A stretch of 64,000 nucleotides of DNA from Paralvinella palmiformis. Lineage: Eukaryota > Annelida > Polychaeta > Terebellida > Alvinellidae. The stretch spans positions 152,501 to 216,500 of the forward strand of contig JAODUP010000277.1 in assembly GCA_025642065.1 (NCBI GenBank), written 5' to 3'. Below the pieces are notes generated by a model. That model saw nothing but the letters and a program-made list of their open reading frames with translations. It ran no database searches and had not been told where the DNA came from. Made by a program: the position numbers and the translations under genes. This document shows, piece after piece, positions 1 to 29,650 of the stretch (position 1 is the stretch's first letter; each line of letters begins with the position of its first letter).

Positions 1-1355
1 TTCCTAATGTACTTCACTCTGAGGTTTCTCGTATTTAAAACAACGTTGTGTATATGAGTACAGAGTTTATTATTTGTACTGGAATATTGTATAGATTTAT
101 AATTAGTTTCTGCTTCATAAACATTATTAATAATGTCATTACAAATCAATCCCGGATATAATTAATGAAGGAATACAATTAAACTAAATAAACAACGAAC
201 TAGTAGCGAGTTCCCCACTATATCTAAACTAGTACACGTTATCTAAGTTATGGAACACATTGTTAAAATGGGTGGCCAATTATTAACAGTTATCAAATAC
301 CAGGTCTACTTACCTAATTAAAAGACGCATTAAACTTGTGTTTTGTGTGATCCTGCTAATTTTAAGAATTAAGAATGATATCCAGTATCCATAAAATGCT
401 CGTGTATATATGTTACGATTATGACAGGTAAATTAGATGTCGGTTATTCACACCTAGCACTTTGTAAACACTGATATGGACTCCCGAGTCCTGACAGATC
501 ACGTGACATTGATTGTTGTCAACATTCATTATTTGACTTTTGGGGGGGGATCATATTTTAAACCGAGCGAATTATTGAGGACAGTCGTAAAACATTAGTT
601 AGCGTGTTTTATTGAGCTGTCTTTAAAAAATAAGAACAAAATTATTTATTAAAATCAATAACCCACGTGTTTTCTCATAGCTTTTGTTTATATTAGCGTA
701 AGCCAGTTACCTTTGATTATCTGATAAGATAAGACGACTGTGGACTTTGATCACAACACCTTGGCCTTTGTGTGTACATTGTAGGTGATGATGACTGGTT
801 GTTGAGTTAATATCGTAATCTACAGTATGTCGTCACCGTGTACGTGTCTGGAATATAGAGCTCGTCGGGGGGTAATAGAAATGTTTATTTATTCAAATGT
901 TTTATTATTTTATTACCTGGGAGTTCGAACAATATTAAATTAGCCTCTTGTGCTGAGATGTCATTAACCTATGCTCGCTCACTCATTAACCTCTCAAGTG
1001 TATACAAATTGTTGTTAAACAACATTTCATTTATTATTATTATTATTATTTAATCAGATCGCATTAAAAAATCCCATATGCTTGAGCAGTGTGTAAGCTT
1101 ATAGAAATAGCTGTATCTGTCAAATTATCACTCTTGCGTTGTACTTCTTTGCTGATGAATAGCAAATACTATTATCAAAATGTGTTTACTCAGTCAGTTG
1201 TTTATGATTTATAAGACATATGCTGCTGCCGCAAAACATAACTAAATAGCTTTAAGGAATTAGGTTTATCAAAAACATTTAAAGTTAATTTAATACATGA
1301 TTAGTTACAACCGCAAATTAAATTAATATTTTATAATTCATTTGATCGAAGTAAC

Positions 1356-1358
<3 letters not shown>
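1..1358. other. AT-rich sequence, nothing recognised
   Basis: I see no gene, SINE or LINE similarity here. There is a short G tract at 541-548 and a short (ATT)n near 1031-1050. Confidence 0.5.

Positions 1359-1397
<39 letters not shown>
1359..1397. repeat. (TA)n microsatellite
   Basis: A pure TA dinucleotide run of about 19 units lies just upstream of a SINE. Confidence 0.95.
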
Positions 1398-1400
<3 letters not shown>

Positions 1401-1446
1401 AAAAGGTAAAGTACTTAATGCTTCAATATATCACAGATGGAACGCA

Positions 1447-1636
1447 GGTCGCCTCCGTGGTCTAGCGGTAGCGTGTTGGACCACAGATCATTACCACCCG
1501 TGTTCGAATCCCGGCGTGAGCATATCTGAAGGTTGTTTCGTTCTTTCACTTCGTCTCATTACCTTTGGAGGTCGCTCGGCCCATTTAGCCTACCTTGTGC
1601 ACAAAAGTGGCCGTAAAACACCAATCATCATCATCA
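1447..1636 (+). repeat. tRNA-derived SINE, family A, near full length
   Basis: The head has a tRNA-like A box (TGGTCTAGCGGTAG) and B box (GTTCGAATCCCG). A conserved body follows, including CATTTAGCCTACC and ACAAAAGTGGCCGTAAAAC, and the element ends in (ATC)n. It is bracketed by an imperfect 13-base target duplication (CAGATGGAACGCA at 1434-1446, CAGATGGAATGCA at 1635-1647). Other copies are listed under family A. Confidence 0.9.
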
Positions 1637-1699
1637 GATGGAATGCAAGATTAGTAACATTTTCAACACAATTATACAAAAACACACGAAAACTAATAA

Positions 1700-3860
1700 T
1701 AATTATATATAACTAATAAAGCACACTTACTAACAAGACGCATTAAAAAGGAGCTATAGAGTGCCATCCAATTTGACTTTAGCAGAGACACAAATAACTG
1801 CTCTAGTATCTTACAAGTTTCACTCAGGTATTCAAGTGCCATGTGATGGATAAGTTGATAGTAAAATCTTGAAAAGGATGCACCGTCTGACAGGTAGCCG
1901 ATGTATTTTTTTAAATTGAGGTGATATGATATTGTCGAGTATTTGTCATTATGCAAGGTTCACCATTCTGAATTTGCTGAAAGTTATAGATATTATAATC
2001 AGATATGCCATATAACATGCACTTACAATAGTCTATACGAGATATGGCAACGACATGGACCACGCTAACAAATGCTTCTCGTGTCAGGAGGCATTTTAGA
2101 CAAAGGATGTTTATAAGCTTCTTCTGGGCAGCTTGGTACATTGATGTGACATGTTCATACTTGATAATGGACCGAAATATGTTATTGACCCATTAGGGAC
2201 AATGGAACATGTAATAAGCTGTAATGCTTGTATTTTATAGGATTTAACATAATGTGAAGAAGCCAAATAAATAATATTTGTTTATCATCATTTAATTGTA
2301 GAAGGGATTGAATCATTTATCACCCGATATCAGCACTAGGATGTTCTAAATTCTCAAAGGAAAAAGATTCAGTTATATATACACTTGTGTGTCATCAGCT
2401 TACAAATGCTATTTAACGCCACATCACTGCGCAATGATTCCAAAATGACGTGTGTACATGGTGAAAATCAGAGGACCAAGAACATCAGACGAAATACCAA
2501 GAACAGACACTTTCCGGAAGTGTTGTGCCACATAGGACTGAAACATCTATATACTTTACCTGATAGACCAAATATGTCTTTGAACGCAGTGAAAAGTATA
2601 GTATGGCCAATTGGATCAAATGCAGCAGACAGGTCCAGAAGAATAAACAATGCTGAGTTACCTTAATCACTTGACATAAAAATATAATTTCCACGCGAAT
2701 CCAAGCTCTTTCAGTACTGTGACCGGTTTTATGTACCGAATTAGAAACTTGTCTGTAATTGTTTAGAACATTACAGTCTAAACTGTTTTTAATTAGTGTT
2801 TTGCGACAGTTAGCTTTGATATATTTAAGGAAATGCCAAAGGATAAATTCTAATTGGGTTTATAACAACATCCTGACATTCTTTCATAAACCATGTAGTC
2901 ACAGGGTGAACTGTACACAAAGCATTATGTGACCTTTTCAGTAACTGGCTGATATGAGTCTCTGGAAGAGACTCAAATCTATCCATCATGCACGCACAGG
3001 GTACGTCTACCAATGATGCACCCTATAATAAGGTGCGGGAAGGGAAAGAAATATGTATAGTTAATATCCTACAAAACAGAAGAAGTTATTAAACAAAAGG
3101 CCACATATTAGCCTGAATTGATAACATTTGACAGGACAGTCGGATTTTTATGTAGTACTTTATTCACACCTGAAAGTATTCATTTGATTTCTCTTGCATA
3201 GTTTCATCTTTTTTTTAAAATTATTTTGATTTGGCAGAGGCATCTTTAACTTAAAATTTATTAATCGTGAACATTTCATAATGTACTTAGTAATAGGTCC
3301 TGATACACAGCCGTTCATAACACCTTCCGTGTCTCTTTGCAGCCTGTATATCCTTACTGTACCATGAAAGTATGGGTCTTGGCATTTCCTTTGTCCTGAA
3401 AGTTGCATGCTTATCTACAAGTTCCCTTAATACACTATTACAGAGATCCACCAGTTGATCAATATCATCTATCAGATGCAATACTCAAGAATAGACTCCC
3501 CTTCTCCCGATCAGAAAGAAAAACATCCTTATCAATCGACCTGTATTTCCTGTTCGAAATTACTTTAGCTGAAATAGATAGTATCTATAAAGATACTTCA
3601 ATGTTAATAAGGAAACGCTCAGTCAGCATGTAAGACACAGACAAATTGTCATGTTCACGGGAGATGACAAGATCTAAGGTGTGACTATGCCTGTGCATGC
3701 CTTCTTGGACATGCTGGCTCATCTGAGAATGTCAGCCAATTGTCTGCATTCCTCTGTTGGTAGTGTGAGTCAACAAATTCCAAAAAATTCCTTGAAGAAA
3801 TTAGCAGCTGTCGGACCATTTTTCTCAGTTGATCGCAATTGGTAAATAACACTTATCCTC
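1700..3860 (-). mobile_element. Decayed CR1/L2-type non-LTR retrotransposon ORF2 fragment
   Basis: On the minus strand successive short frames give parts of a non-LTR polyprotein in order: the end of the endonuclease region (HTLDLVISRE, ~3690), a linker (DIDQLVDLCNSVLRELVDKH, ~3470-3400), the start of the reverse transcriptase (TTWFMKECQDVVINPI, ~2900), motif A (LLDLSAAFD, ~2640), the ADD catalytic motif (ADDTQVY, ~2390) and the thumb/C-terminal part (LLTREAFVSVVHVVAISRID, ~2100-2030). Many frameshifts and stops make it a pseudogene. Its 3' end runs to about 1700. Confidence 0.85.
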
Positions 3861-4004
3861 CGATATACAAAATTCAGTTGATGGTTTTAAAACATGGTCA
3901 GACTAACCGAAGTAAGCTTGATACTTCAAAGAATAAAGATGGAGAACGTTCGAAGCTAGCCACACCTGGGACATATCAAACACCGAAGAGACACATATAT
4001 AGTT

Positions 4005-4216
4005 GATATTTGATACCACGACCTAAAGGTCTGAAGCGCTGTGCGTTAACGACTGTACTATCCATACTCTTGTTATGCGTAAAACACTCGAGTCGTGTGG
4101 TTTATCCTGTGTTACTCACACCCAATACATATCCAACAGAGACAGGTACGACCCGGAATCGAACCCGGAGGTATGTAGCGCACTACTGTAACTACTATGC
4201 CATCGGAAAGCCCTCT
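4005..4216 (-). repeat. tRNA-derived SINE, family F
   Basis: Read on the minus strand from 4216, the head is tRNA-like: TTTCCGATGGCATAGTAGTT (A box region), then GGGTTCGATTCC (B box) at about 4167-4150. A body of about 140 bases follows. An open frame on the plus strand across this copy is coincidental. Confidence 0.65.
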
Positions 4217-4249
4217 GGTATGGCTACATATATGTTGGTAGTGAGACTA

Positions 4250-4405
4250 TTTACCTATGGCTATGGTCATTCTGTGCGGGAAGTCGCAGGATGGCGCCTC
4301 GGCCGTGGGACTCTAGTAGGAGGAGTTTTTCATCCAACCAGGCAACTGGCAAGGTTTTCTCAACCGAACATGTCATATATTCTAAATTTATTTAGAATTA
4401 GTCTC
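4250..4405 (+). repeat. SINE, family D, degenerate copy
   Basis: This shares CATCCAACCAGG, AAGGTTTTCTC and the ATTCTAAATTTRTTTAGAATT end with the copy at 60000-60172. The tRNA-like head is poorly preserved here but clear in the other copy. Confidence 0.7.
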
Positions 4406-6189
4406 TGTGGGGAAGCTGTAAATTACAGACCATTTGCGTCTTTGAGGCTGCCAGCCACGTAAAAAACTGCCAGTACGGCTATTATATTAGTATTATATAT
4501 GTGTGTGTTATTCTGTGTTATACAACGTTCTGAAATGAACCAGGATTTTCGGGAAATGTTTATTTGTTCGAACTGATTGTTTCCATCGTATAAATACATG
4601 CATGTATTTACATAGTCATCAGTTAGACGAAGCAATAATGCTGTGAGTGGTTGAAGCATATAACAAAAAATATGAAACGATCACAAAACAGCACTCACTA
4701 CTAAAATGGCGAAACAATAGACGAGATAATAAAATAAACATTATTATCCCCAAAGAGAACGATATAAAAAATATATATATAAAAGACACATAAAACGCAG
4801 ATCATCTGCGCATCTGCTAATATGTACCTCGAAACAGATGCAAGTTCTGACAGTCCGTCGGGGAACACCTTTTGAAATTTACATATCATCAATGAGTGTA
4901 GTTAAAATCAGATCTTTTCCCAGCTATCAATAAATATTCCCTATATACCATTCAGATTTTTAAATGGAGAGCAAAACGCGAGTAATTCATCTTTAAAACA
5001 ACACATCGACACATATAAGGTACCCATTTAGACTAGACTTAAAACTGATTATCACGAATCGTAGAACATAATTTCACGCGGACAATAACACAATAACGTT
5101 AAGACAATCTAATCAAAGAATATTACATGTTCTTGATCATCTTAACCACGAAGTATGATATGCAACATTATCGTATGGAAGCACTGAATGCAGTCAGATA
5201 ATGAAAATGTTCTATATTGTCATTGTGTTTTCGCAATTCACCGAGATGTATTACGATGAGTTTAACCTGTGTGAAGGACCGGATTAACGGATAAGCAATC
5301 CCGGGGCGTTTTTCTCTCATACGTTTGTTGACATGTAAATGTGTATATACGTAAAGAGAGCCCGGCCGATATGATCACCTGTTCTGAAATACTATAAATG
5401 TAAAAGACAACCGACTGTGATCCCTCACGTTCTATAACTATCATTATATTAATAAAATTACAGATGCATCATTAGTTACATTTTAAAACGGATTAATGTA
5501 ATTAATGAATACAATTCAATCATCAATTTGCCGATATAGTCTTCCGTATTTGAGGAAACTTTTGACTTGATCTTTTTGGCCCTCAAATAGCATTATAAGC
5601 CTTGCTACCACGAAACTACACATTTCTCAACTTCACAACGCCCTCAATATAATGTCTACCATTCTATTTGGATAGTCTGGCTGAGCTGTCTACTCAATCC
5701 TTATTAAGGTTTTTTGAGTTCGAATATTTAGAGAAAATAAAGCATAATTTTCAGTACGTTATGACAATCGTGGATTTGATCAAAGCGATACTCCGCGGTG
5801 GCAGTCATGAATATTTACAAGTCAGATGAACGTCTAGTTAATTATTATTAATATTTAAAAGTGTAATATTTTGATAGCTCCCTCTGCATCCGAAAAATCG
5901 CACCACACGACTAAATAAGGCAAGGGTTTGATTCTATTATGTGAATCAATATCACAAAACATGTTATGTTCAAACCTTGGATAAGTCATAATTTGTTCCG
6001 TTGATGCAAATTTTCGCGAATTAAGTCTACCTCAAAACAAAAAACACGTGTAGACTTATACGTTCAACAAGTGTCTGAATTTTGTATTCCGATGATGACC
6101 CATAATTCAGAGTAAACTCTAGAGGGTCATTTTCACAACGAAAGATGGTGCCAAATTATCTAAGAATTGTTAAAAATTCTCGCCACTTA
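4406..6189. other. Intergenic AT-rich sequence, nothing recognised
   Basis: No coding similarity, SINE or LINE was seen. The low end of the minus-strand PGGHG-like gene abuts this stretch, so its 3' UTR and polyadenylation site should lie here; I could not pick a convincing AATAAA. Confidence 0.4.
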
Positions 6190-22423
<16,234 letters not shown>

Positions 22424-24102
22424 CTGAGTCAGGTTCCTGGGGTCGATGCGAGAAATGGCTGAATGCAGACGAAGAACTCCTATATCGAGATCATCACGTG
22501 ACCAAAGTGGATCTGAAAAATATACATATTTTAGATTAAAGAATACTAAAAACTAAATATTAACATCAGAAAATACACGATGTAAAATGACGAATTGACT
22601 GAGTCGTATTTGGCAGATGAACCAGATTTTATGTGATTATATTAAGGAAATACTAATCAGTGACCGTTCCAGAATTTCTGTTTGGAATATAACTTATATT
22701 ATATATAATACCTGTACATTATGTTATATATGTTTATTAGAAGAGTGTCGGATTAAAATAATAAATGAGGAGATCATAATGACAAATATAAACGACACCG
22801 TTGCCAAATGCCCCATATACGCGTTGTGCTTATTCAACCGTGACTGATCGGATGGTTATTAGCGTTTCCATATCGTCTGCTATATTATTACCAGATGTCG
22901 TATTTCATTATAATTATACATGCATAGGCTGACTTTTAATTGTGGTTCCGAACCCTAAATAAATCAATAAAGTGTTAAAAATATACAAAATCTTGTACCT
23001 TAGGCCTAATAATAAATTACGATAATGATGATGATGATGATGACGATCACCATCACAACAACAATAACAACAACCACAGCATCTTGTAAGTAATGACTCG
23101 TGTACTAATTCATTAATTATACAAACAGAACAGTATACAGGTGTCAGATTGCCAAACACCTATGAGTTTGTCCACATTGTATACAGTTATTAACATTTCG
23201 TGTTTTATTTCGTTATCCCTGTAAAGGTGCACAAATATCAGCGTGTAAACTTAAAATGAGCGATAATTAAACGATAATTGTGTAATGCATTGCCATAAAG
23301 TGTGATATTGGGAAGTAAAGGCGTATTGTGATCAACCTTAAATTATTGATTCACTGTTACTATTCCAGTTGCATCAGCCAAAAGATCAAACTTGCACGCG
23401 ACCCGAACTATCCTAGTTGTGAGCGTATGAAGCAAGATTGGTTTTCTCGATGGTCTAAAACCTGTTTTTGACCGCAGAGTGTCGATAACCCGTCTGAAAT
23501 AAAGTTTGGACGTCCAAAACCTGTCCAAAAACCTTTTTTACGCTACTAATATTCTGTTTAAAAATGCCCCGTGTGATGTTGATATGTCAATAACTAATGA
23601 TTTGTTGTCACTGATGTAAAACAAAGAACAATATTTGAAGAGATACGGACGGAACCAGTTACCTGTTGCATCGTTACCATGTGTAAAACTTCAGTCGATA
23701 AGAGCATATCTTTTTGTATGGTCATGTGATTATAATCCCCCCACTATAATACTTGTAGTCAATTTGAAGTCAACTTTGCTTGTTCCCTACCTGGATAGAC
23801 ACCTTGTTGCTTCACCTGTTACATCAAATTGTGTCTGCATGAATTACACCACAATTATAATTTGTATAGCGTTGTGTGTATTTACCGGTCACATAAATTT
23901 CGGTCACTATAAATTATAACACATTATGATGTACATGTATATAGAATTATGTGGCTTCACTTTTGAGACCTTATTGTGATGGCCTCAAAGATTATCCATG
24001 TCAAATTCATGGGAAATAAGTGACTAGTTAAAGCAATATAAAGGATATAGTAAGTGGCCATAAGTGACATCTAATTGAAATCTACACATAATCATACACA
24101 TA
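22424..24102. other. Upstream region of the PGGHG-like gene, nothing firm
   Basis: No conserved coding segment or SINE was seen. There is a (GAT)n run near 23024-23044. Any 5' UTR of the minus-strand gene would start in or beyond this stretch. Confidence 0.4.
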
Positions 24103-24438
24103 TTGTAATAATAATAATATGTGATATTTATATGGCGCCCTATTCAGCTAGAAGCTGCTCTAAGGCGCTTTACAGTGTTATTTACAGTATTATTATCCCT
24201 GACTCAGACCTGTTTCTACCCAGCACATATCTCAACTCACAAAGGAGCATACAACGCATGCTGCCATTATAGGCGCAAAGCGTTACTCAAACACATAGCC
24301 ATCGCATCCTGTCAGTACTCATTTTTTTATGGATGAGTGAACCAGTCGCCACATGACGGCATTGCAGCTCACAGAGCCTCGAACCCGCGACCGTTCGGCT
24401 ACGAGTCCTACGCTCTAACTAACTGCGCTATCACGGCT
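24103..24438 (-). repeat. tRNA-derived SINE, family C
   Basis: Minus-strand copy sharing TGATAGCGCAGTTAGTTAGA, B box GGTCGCGGGTTCGAGGC and AAGCGCCTTAGAGCAG with the copy at 20375. It ends in (ATT)n at the low end. Confidence 0.85.
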
Positions 24439-24762
24439 CTGTACTTTGATTCTGGGCATATTTTCAAATGATTAATATAATCCATTTATGAAATGAATCA
24501 TGCATATATTAATCAACAATTGTTTTTTAATTAATTTGAAAAATATGAAACAAAAAGGTTTTTTGATCATTTTTGTCACAGAAATTGGGGACGAATGCGT
24601 TTTTGACACATTTAGGGTTTTGACGTGTCGAAAACCTATATCCCGTAGCCGAATAAAACCATGGTTAAAACAGGCGGGGGTCACAGACGTGTCAAATCCT
24701 GCTATGAAGGCTCATTTTATTTGTCAGCTGAATCGTGAAGGTGTTTAGTTTTCCATTCTATG

Positions 24763-24955
24763 TCTACAAAATAAAGGGGGACGTTAAAGACCCCCCCCCC
24801 GAGGGCGTAAAATACTCTGGCAGGGACCACCCTCAGGGTATTCGGCTCCATCTTTCCGTACTGTTCCCCTGTGGGTGGGGGGGGGGGGGATTCTCAACCA
24901 CTCCAACATAGAGGCTGTGCTGAATAAGCGACAGCCTGGGGATTCTCCAAAAACA
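24763..24955 (+). repeat. SINE, family B, 5'-truncated
   Basis: The plus-strand 3' half begins AAATAAAGGGGGACGTTAAA and ends ACAGCCTGGGGATTCTCC. Internal poly-C (24790-24800) and poly-G (24877-24890) tracts are expanded. Confidence 0.85.
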
Positions 24956-27900
24956 AAACAACAGAATACCTTTTGTCTGTCTGTATTATTAATGTAATGC
25001 TATATTACCATAGCTGTATTCAGTTTAAGAAGACAACCAAAATCAAATTTAGAAAAAAAGTATAATGATTAACTCAAGATACAATAATTCTATTATGAAC
25101 AATTATATCAACAAACTTAAAAAAAATTTTAATAGATTATATATCTCGTAGAATTGTAAATCAGGAAATGATATATTTCTGTATACAGTAATATGTGTAT
25201 GAGATCAAGAATTATATCGTTAATTAATTCACGCTGACGCGACGTGATAAACCCTTTATTTTCTTTACTACATTAATCTTTTTTTAGAACAACTTAACCC
25301 TTTCTTATAAATGTTCTTCTTTCATAAATCCGTTTTCTGTCAGAAATTCATAAGTGCAAATGCATATTTACTACTAATGACTTGTTTTTGTCATTTGCCA
25401 CACAATTTGCAAATCTTACTATATTTAAGCAATGTGTCTGCCATATATTGCGTTGACCATCCTGGCGAATATATAAGGTATAATTTGAGTATTAATCATG
25501 GCTCCCAGACCCAAGGGAATATTATTTTCTAGGACATTTCCAGGTCAAATTTACAATTTTCGATGACAAAGTATACCAGATTTAAAGGTAACAAATAAAG
25601 ATATGAACAAAAAGTATATCATATTTATTCAACGTATGGCCGATTATTGCCATTTTTATGGTACAGCCTCCTCCTCACCCCTTCTAGCTGTCTGGTCCAT
25701 CCAGTTTTATTTAAATTTAAAATGGGATTTCAAGACTATGTACAGATACTTGTTTTCTTCTACTATCAAAGTTTTCTTCTACTGACATAATATTTATGAA
25801 CAGCCTTTTTGTTCTAAGTAGATTTTTTCACAAGCAATATTTTTTCCATGATATTTCCTGATTTTGTCAAATTCAAAGACATTTTCAAGATCTGGAATAT
25901 GAATGTGTTATTTTCTAGGTTTTCCAGAACGCGTGGGAACCCCGTTAATTACTAGTTAGTAAGGCGTCATAGAAAATTCTCTGTCAAAGCTACAGTAACA
26001 CACACACACACACTGTTACAACTAACATTTCGTATTTATTTAATTATGTTTTCTGTTGACTAATCTGTGTAATTAATTCGCATTGTATAGAGTATAAAAA
26101 TGTACACCACGTAGTGGTTTGCAGTACAATTAACAAAAATGTTTGAATAATGTTGAACAGGTATCTAATTGAGTAATTCACATACTTCAAATCATTACAT
26201 AGTCTCTTTTAATTTAGCTTTTTTATCATTATAAGTGAATGTCACCCGTTTTAAACTTGACTTGTGACAAATGAATATAAAGAAGATATTAGTTTAATTT
26301 ATTAAATAAATTTGTCAATTAAATAAATAACGAATATGCGACATAGAACTTAAAATGTTCCATTTGTGGGTTGATAAATAGTTCATGACTCATTCACGGT
26401 ATGAGTAATGGACATTAAAAAACGTATAAGAAACGTTTGAAAGGTGCAAATCCAGATATAAATATCATGAAAAGAGAACCATCAACAATTGTGTATTACC
26501 ATAAATAGCATTATTATGCTTACTTAATGCGTTCTATATATTACGAGTTTCTTTTCGGTGACATTGAATCGTCAACGTCGGATTGTCTACATAGTTAGAA
26601 TATAATCTTCTTAATATGAGGTCATATCAATATAATTGCGATTACTTATGGTTTATTATTATCATGTATAGACGATATGCTGCTTCCTTCTACGAAGTAA
26701 TGTCAAATATTTAAATAGACAATAAATATCACGGCTCAATTATCAATATTATTGCAATCCCAATTATATTTCGACCCAAACATTTCTGACATTTCACGAG
26801 ACACATAAAACCTGGATTATTGCAAATTCAAAAGAGTACAAATCTTGTTAAATATATGTTTACCATACAATATACCCTAGCTATATATCTATACTTGATC
26901 AGACTTTAATGCCGGTAACCGTATGTAAACATCAGCTGCTAGTTATAATACGTAAGAGTAAAGCTTCACTTCGCTTCTGTTCGATTTCCGGGCTAGATCA
27001 ATCGCGACAATAACAGTCAGTCATCGCCAGTCATCGAGTGATTACTAACCTTAAATTGTTCAATATTCGGATGTGTTAAGGCGGCTACTCCAAAGAACAG
27101 GTAATAATATCCACGGACAAGGCGTAGAACGAAACACAAATAACAGTGCACATTCGGTGACCTAGATATCTCACCTGTCCATTGATTGCGAACCTAGCAG
27201 GTATATGACAGGAAATGCGCATGCGTGACCCATTTATTTTGTTCTTATATGGGCATTGACGAAATATGTAACGCCCTGTTTGTTGTCATCTAAAGCATCA
27301 GGCATTTGGGTAATAACCGTCTCTGTGATTTGGGAGAGTGTGAGTGAGTGATAGCGAGTGAGTGAGTGTAAGCTTAACGACGCATCGACAGCAAAAGGTC
27401 AGGTAGTGTCGCCCTCTTACGACATACTGACTAGTTCGTGACCTCAAATCACTTGGTATATCCGTGGTTTGGTATTAAAACTAATAAGTGAATCACAGTA
27501 CCAGATATTTACTTTAGTAAGAATCTGAATCACATACAAAACGTTATTTTAAAATAAGTAGAAGTTACATTTATGTAATATACTTATAATATGTCTTTAT
27601 TTCCTATTCGTATCTGAAGCAATCAATCCCCCTTTCCACTGGTTTAAGTACATATATGTATATTACTAAAATTTGAAAGGACGGTTTTGTTGAGGATGAA
27701 ATTCATTTGGTGTGTGTATGCTCAAAATATCGAACAGAAAGAGAAAACTTCTACCTGAAAATTTCAAATAAATATCGTAATTTAAACACACCAATAAGCC
27801 TGTAAGGCTGGGTGAATGTTATTACTTGTTTTGTTACAATGATGATCTCTGTATGTACTTGTCAGTATAATAAAATATATTTGACTTGACTAACAATGTG

Positions 27901-28059
27901 GTTGCTCATTCTGGAGTTGATAGTACTTGGTACAACAGTCGACTGTAAAGAAATCTGATCTGGAAACCCAGTTCCATATGTTGTGGGTTCGAATCCAACT
28001 CAGTTACTGATTTGCACATTGGCAACAAAGACTATATTGTAACAGTTGCTACATATCTA

Positions 28060-28106
<47 letters not shown>

Positions 28107-28210
28107 AACATACATAAATACACACACATATACGTTATTACACGTAGTAATTGGACACGTTTTATGCTATAATATAGTAAAATATTTGTCTTAATTCAAC
28201 ATGAGACATT
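24956..28210. other. Intergenic AT-rich sequence
   Basis: Mostly unrecognised. 25485-25960 has paired motifs (TTTTCTAGGACATTTCCAGG and TTTTCTAGGTTTTCCAGAAC) reminiscent of hAT elements but not firm. A partial tRNA-like B box (TGTGGGTTCGAATCCAACTC) lies at 27982-28001, and (TA)n runs at 28062-28104. Confidence 0.4.
27210..27224. promoter_or_regulatory. NRF1-like palindrome, possible promoter upstream of the PGGHG-like gene
   Basis: The sequence ATGCGCATGCGTGAC resembles the NRF1 consensus (TGCGCATGCGC). On the minus strand, downstream of it, a stretch of roughly 130 bases ends at 27053 in a good donor, TTTAAG|GTTAGT. That could be a 5' non-coding exon of the minus-strand glycosidase gene, or an exon of another transcript. 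There is no in-frame ATG in its longest open frame. Confidence 0.25.
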
Positions 28211-28445
28211 TAGAATCGTTGGTCTTATGGTTAAAAGCGTTACACTTGTTCCCAAAGAAAGTCTGACATAACCCCCAAAAATCACGGATTCTATACCTCA
28301 AAAGGGTGGAGGTGTTTTTCGGGATTAATTTCCTGGTTCACAATATTATGGGTGGCCGAGCACGTTAAATGGCACTACCACCCAGCCAAGTGGATTAAAA
28401 ACTGAGACATTAAAGACCCCCCGAGTTTGTAAAATAATCTAACAG
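28210..28445 (+). repeat. SINE, family B, degenerate
   Basis: The body matches at GGGATTAATTTCCTGGTTCA, GGTGGCCGAGCACGTTAAATGG and AGACATTAAAGACCCCC, with many substitutions. This is an old copy. Confidence 0.65.
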
Positions 28446-29122
28446 TGATATCACATTTGGAAAATATTTGGCTTCATATTACGTTATAAGTTTCTCGTAA
28501 AGTAATATCAACCACCAAGTAACTGGGATCATACTAGAAATAACTTTGTTCACATTTATTGATTACCGTTCATGAAATGAAATAAATGTTCAACGATAAT
28601 TAAATAAACTTAAACTAGACAATTAAATAAACTGTCAAAGGCATAATTTCCTGAAAAATAATAAATGAAGTAAATAATTCATAGAGAAAAACACACAAAC
28701 ACGTACACAAGTAACCACACGCACTCATATATGAAGAAGGGAGTACTTCCTTTCTCTCATTATTTCTTGCTCGGCGATATAATGAACGAATCAATAGTCG
28801 ACTGGTGACGAATATTGCCGGAACAGGCCGATGTGGTTAGCGTTATCTGTTGCCAAGATGTTGGTGCTATAAACTGATTTGACAGCGATTGAGTTAATAT
28901 CCATACTGATACGTTAACTCGGTTATAATAATATTTAGCCTAAATGCGATTTTTGTAATTCTCATTATCTATTCTGAGTAAGCGGGAGTCAAAAGGTAGG
29001 CGGACAGTTCTATTCACCCGATTATATATGTAAATATCTTCGATTATCGCTCACATTCCTTAGTTTCTTGTTTATATAAATTGTATGAAACTTATAATGG
29101 TTAGTAATCGTATACCGATTCA

Positions 29123-29481
29123 GGTTTGGTTTGGTTTTGTTGTTCGGGGAGAATCCCCAGGCTGTCGCTTAATCAGCACAGCCTCTATGTTGGAGTGGTT
29201 GAGAAATCCTCCCCACCACTCACAGGGGAGCAGTACGGAAAGATGGAGCCGAAATACCCCGAGGGTGGTCACTGCCAGAGGGTTTTACGTCCTCAGGGTT
29301 TTATAACGTCCCCTTTATTTTAAATAATTCAGTGGAGACCGCAGCGCCATTTAACGTGCTCAGCCAGTCACGATGTAGTGAGCCGAGAAATTAATCCCTG
29401 GAAAAGTTTCGACCTCTTACGGGGTTCAAACCTGCGACCGTTGGCCCGAGTGCTTAACCGCTAGGCCACCTGAGCTCACTA
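29123..29481 (-). repeat. tRNA-derived SINE, family B, full length
   Basis: Minus-strand copy with the head GAGCTCAGGTGGCCTAGCGG at 29475-29456 and the 3' end TTCGGGGAGAATCCCCAGGC at the low coordinates. It is bracketed by a 9-base duplication ACCGATTCA (29114-29122 and 29482-29490). Confidence 0.9.
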
Positions 29482-29513
29482 ACCGATTCATGCACTGTCA
29501 TTTACATTATAGT

Positions 29514-29517
<4 letters not shown>

Positions 29518-29550
<33 letters not shown>

Positions 29551-29650
29551 CCCCGTATATATATTCTTTTATATATATATATATACATATATATATATAC
29601 TATATATATATATATAATAATAATAATAATTAATAATTATAATAATATTA
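29518..29650. repeat. (TA)n and (AAT)n tract
   Basis: Broken TA runs lead into AAT repeats and A/T-rich sequence. Confidence 0.9.

Noticed and set aside
1447..1520. tRNA genes at the A/B-box bearing sites (also 9189, 20640, 24370, 48120, 60414)
   Set aside because: They do not fold into complete tRNAs with sound acceptor stems, and each is followed by the same SINE body and tail.
4010..4462. 150-codon plus-strand open frame
   Set aside because: It crosses two SINE copies (families F and D) and has no protein-like conservation; the frame is incidental.
23343..23528. 61-codon minus-strand frame with a protein-like look
   Set aside because: No recognisable family, splice context or repeat match; chance cannot be excluded.
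25485..25960. Another hAT-like element
   Set aside because: Paired TTTTCTAGG motifs are suggestive, but no clear terminal inverted repeats or target duplication could be fixed by eye.
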